Part shown: positions 62,216-64,000 of the stretch, piece by piece
Numbering within the stretch: position 1 is the first letter of the stretch
Layout of the letters: each line of letters begins with the position of its first letter
Origin: Pseudomonas sp. JUb42
Lineage (GTDB): Bacteria; Pseudomonadota; Gammaproteobacteria; Pseudomonadales; Pseudomonadaceae
Direction: 5' to 3'
DNA length: 64,000 nucleotides
Assembly: GCF_024807945.1 (NCBI RefSeq)
Contig: NZ_JANUFD010000008.1
Location: forward strand, 295,967-359,966
The notes under the pieces: generated by a model
What the model was told of the DNA's origin: nothing
The model's database searches: none
What the model saw: the letters and a program-made list of their open reading frames with translations, nothing else
Program-made: the position numbers and the translations under genes

Positions 62216-62312
62216 TCAGGTAAATACCCACTGATGCGGCAAGAGTTGATCTACCTCGCTGACTCGCTGCGTAGGCAACCGTGTCAGCACCTCCTTGAGG
62301 TAAGCATACGCA
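62216..62312 (-). mobile_element. IS66-family tnpC C-terminal remnant (2)
   Basis: The minus strand reads AYAYLKEVLTRLPTQRVSEV, then DQLLPHQWVFT-stop (stop at 62216), the authentic C terminus of an IS66-family transposase. It is separated from the rest of tnpC by the response-regulator fragment at 62382-62520. Confidence 0.65.
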
Positions 62313-62381
62313 TCATGCGAGATAGAGCAGTTACTGTCGCATCACTTGATGCTTGTCTGATCTGAGCTAGGTTTTTGTCCG

Positions 62382-62520
62382 CTAGGGATTGACCTTCAAA
62401 AACGGCTGTACTTACTGAAAAAGGACGTCTAGAGACCACGGCTTCGCGAGGAACATGGCATCTTTTGGCAAGACATCGCTTGGCAGTCGATTGCCGGAAG
62501 TAACAACGGCACCGCCGTTT
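62382..62520 (-). pseudogene. Response-regulator C-terminal fragment inside IS66 debris
   Basis: The minus strand reads VVTSGNRLPSDVLPKDAMFL, then AKPWSLDVLFQ-stop-VQPFLKVNP-stop. It matches residues about 80-119 of the receiver at 48054-48413 (VTSGNRLSTDILPSGAAFIPKPWTLGVLF). It is fused at about 62520 to the IS66 transposase segment (DEYRWRLRQ). Confidence 0.6.
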
Positions 62521-63654
62521 CCTGGCGTAGTCGCCAACGGTATTCATCGCTCATTTCCTTGGCGTGTCGCTCGACTTCGTACAGCCCACCAATCGAGTGA
62601 AGCGCCTGCTCCGCCAATTGGCTTTTATTGGCTACATGCAAGTTAAAGAACTTACGACGTGCGCGGCCATGCAGCCGATATCGGTAATGCCCAGCTCAAA
62701 GCTGGCTTTGTAGCCGGCAAAGTCATCACAGACCATCTTGCCGTTCCAGGTGCCCAAGAAATTACGCGCATGTTCGCCAGCACGACTGGGGCTGAAGTCA
62801 TAGACCACGGCTTTTAAGGCCGAGAACGGCGTAGTGCTGTAGGCCCAGACATAAGCGCGGTGAGTTTTCCTCTCGCCGGGCGCCAGCATTTGTACCGGCG
62901 TTTCATCGGCGTGAACCACGCGCTGGGCCAGCACCGCTTCGCGCAGCGCATCGACCAGGGGCTAGAGCTGCACGCCGGTTTGACCCACCCACTGCGGCAG
63001 TGTCGAGCGCGGTATGGCCAGGCCGGCACGGCCGAAGATCTTTTCCTGTCGATACAACGGTAGATGGTCGGCGAACTTCGCCACCATCACATGCGCCAGC
63101 AGGTCGGCAGTAGGGATGCCCTTGCCGATCACCTGCGCCGGTATCGGGGCTTGGATCAGTGTTTCGCACTGCCGGCAGGCCCATTTCCCGCGAACGTGCT
63201 GTTCGACGGTAAAAACGCCCGGTGTGTATTCCAGCTTTTCGCCGACGTCTTCACCGATGCGCCGAAGCTGGCAGCCGCACGCGCACTGGGTGTTGTCCGG
63301 CTAGTGATATATCACAGTGCGTGGGAACTGCACTGGTAACGGCGCGCGCTTGGGTTGCTGGCGTGGCTCTGTCTGTGCAGGAGCGGGATGAAGAGTTTTT
63401 AACTCGGCCTCGATGGCTTCGAGGTCGGTATTGAGCAGGTCGTCTAGCAAGCTGCCTTGCGCCGGGCTGATCTGCTCGCTGCGCTTGGCGAAGTTGTGGC
63501 GTTTAAGGATGGCGATCTCGTGAGTGATCTGCTCGATGATCGTTTCATCACGATGGATCTTTCGGCTCTGGGTGTCGATCTTGAACATCAACTGCGCAGC
63601 GAATGCATGCAGTTGGTCGGGAGTCATTTGATCGAGATTGGGCGAGGAAGTCAT
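62521..63654 (-). pseudogene. IS66-family transposase TnpC, decayed
   Basis: It starts MTSSPNLDQMTPDQLHAFAA and contains the zinc-finger segment CGCQLRRIGED, the RGKWACRQC block and HADETPVQMLAPGERKTHRA with its catalytic Asp. Two nonsense codons (TAG at 63303-63301, replacing GAG; TAG at 62964-62962, probably replacing CAG) and a frameshift near 62660 disrupt it. The C-terminal part resumes as LHVANKSQLAEQALHSIGGL and ends at the response-regulator fragment. It is non-functional. Confidence 0.8.
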
Positions 63655-63716
63655 GCCGTGGATTTTACCAAAGTAGATCGCTTGCGGCAGTAGGTCAAGG
63701 CGCTAATTACAGCTTC

Positions 63717-63890
63717 TTAAAGCAGTGTGATTGCACCGCATGCTCCAACGCGTTGCCAAGGTAGACCGAGTACCAATGCCTGAAGCTGTTCGGTACCCAA
63801 CTGCATTTCGCTGCCTTGTCGAAGGACAGACCAATGAAATTTACATTGGTTCAAGCGCCGTGCAGCTAGCCAAACGCCAATGCCGTCAGC
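63717..63890 (-). pseudogene. IS66-family TnpB C-terminal remnant
   Basis: DGIGVWLAARRLNQCKFHWS, then LGTEQLQALVLGLPWQRVG, is the C-terminal half of the IS66 TnpB (Orf2) accessory protein. The N-terminal half is missing or lost in decay beyond about 63890. It lies in the normal order just upstream of tnpC. Confidence 0.7.
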
Positions 63891-64000
63891 AGCCTCATGG
63901 CCAAGCACGTCATGCCAGTAATTGGGGTTATTCGTCGAGGCCTAAATGCCGGGAAGGGACTGGGCAGCCGTTCGGTGGCCGACTGGTGCCCGAGCAGCTG

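Noticed and set aside
26600..64000. Right-hand attachment site (repeat of a tRNA-Lys or tRNA-Pro 3' end)
   Set aside because: Looked for taccccgacca- and acgacccacca-like blocks after 27 kb by eye and found none; the far end may lie outside the window.

Overview
The window is a Pseudomonas chromosome segment, most likely from the fluorescens/putida/syringae side of the genus. The evidence is the order ribF-ileS-lspA-fkpB-ispH, then type IV pilus minor pilins, thiO, pilR/pilS, a PP0621-type gene, bamD, rluD, pgeF, clpB and a tRNA-Asn/Pro/Lys cluster. REP-type palindromes built on gtgggagcgaatt...ttcgcgaa lie between these genes. No organism name can be read directly from the sequence.

Positions 1 to about 26,850 are intact core genome. 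They hold isoleucyl-tRNA synthetase, lipoprotein signal peptidase, FKBP isomerase and HMBPP reductase. Two separate minor-pilin clusters follow: a short one at 5183-8003 without PilY1, and a complete fimT-pilV-pilW-pilX-pilY1-pilE operon at 8190-15435 whose genes overlap by 1-4 bases. Next come thiO, the PilS/PilR two-component system, bamD, rluD, pgeF and clpB, the last with a good sigma-32 promoter. The tRNA operon at 26.4-26.85 kb sits next to clpB, a known integration site for pKLC102/PAPI-1-type conjugative elements.

Positions 26,850 to 64,000 are an accessory island in advanced decay. An XerC/D-type integrase and a MobH relaxase remain from an integrative conjugative element. Beyond them is a patchwork: a truncated SOS-controlled umuD/rulA, two large DUF4214 surface proteins, many small genes (RHH/Arc-like, DUF2256, CxxC proteins, lipoproteins), two chemoreceptors, a PAS hybrid histidine kinase, orphan response-regulator copies, an intact LysR-MFS-amidohydrolase cluster whose porin is truncated, a LysR/EamA pair, and IS3, IS66 and possible IS21 material. 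At least nine genes are broken by short indels, nonsense codons or recombination breakpoints, while every core gene is intact.

The most unusual feature is a family of about eight diverged spacers of roughly 100 bp, on both strands. Typically they begin at the stop codon of one small gene (TAGGAAAATCCC...) and end just before the start codon of the next. They keep a first hairpin whose stem sequence differs between copies while pairing is maintained. Several also keep a conserved second hairpin (TTTTCGCG-TC-CGCGAAAA) followed by an SD-like AGGGAAATGA. They look like the joints of a cassette-like array or a shared structured leader, and the small genes between them are variable and often broken.
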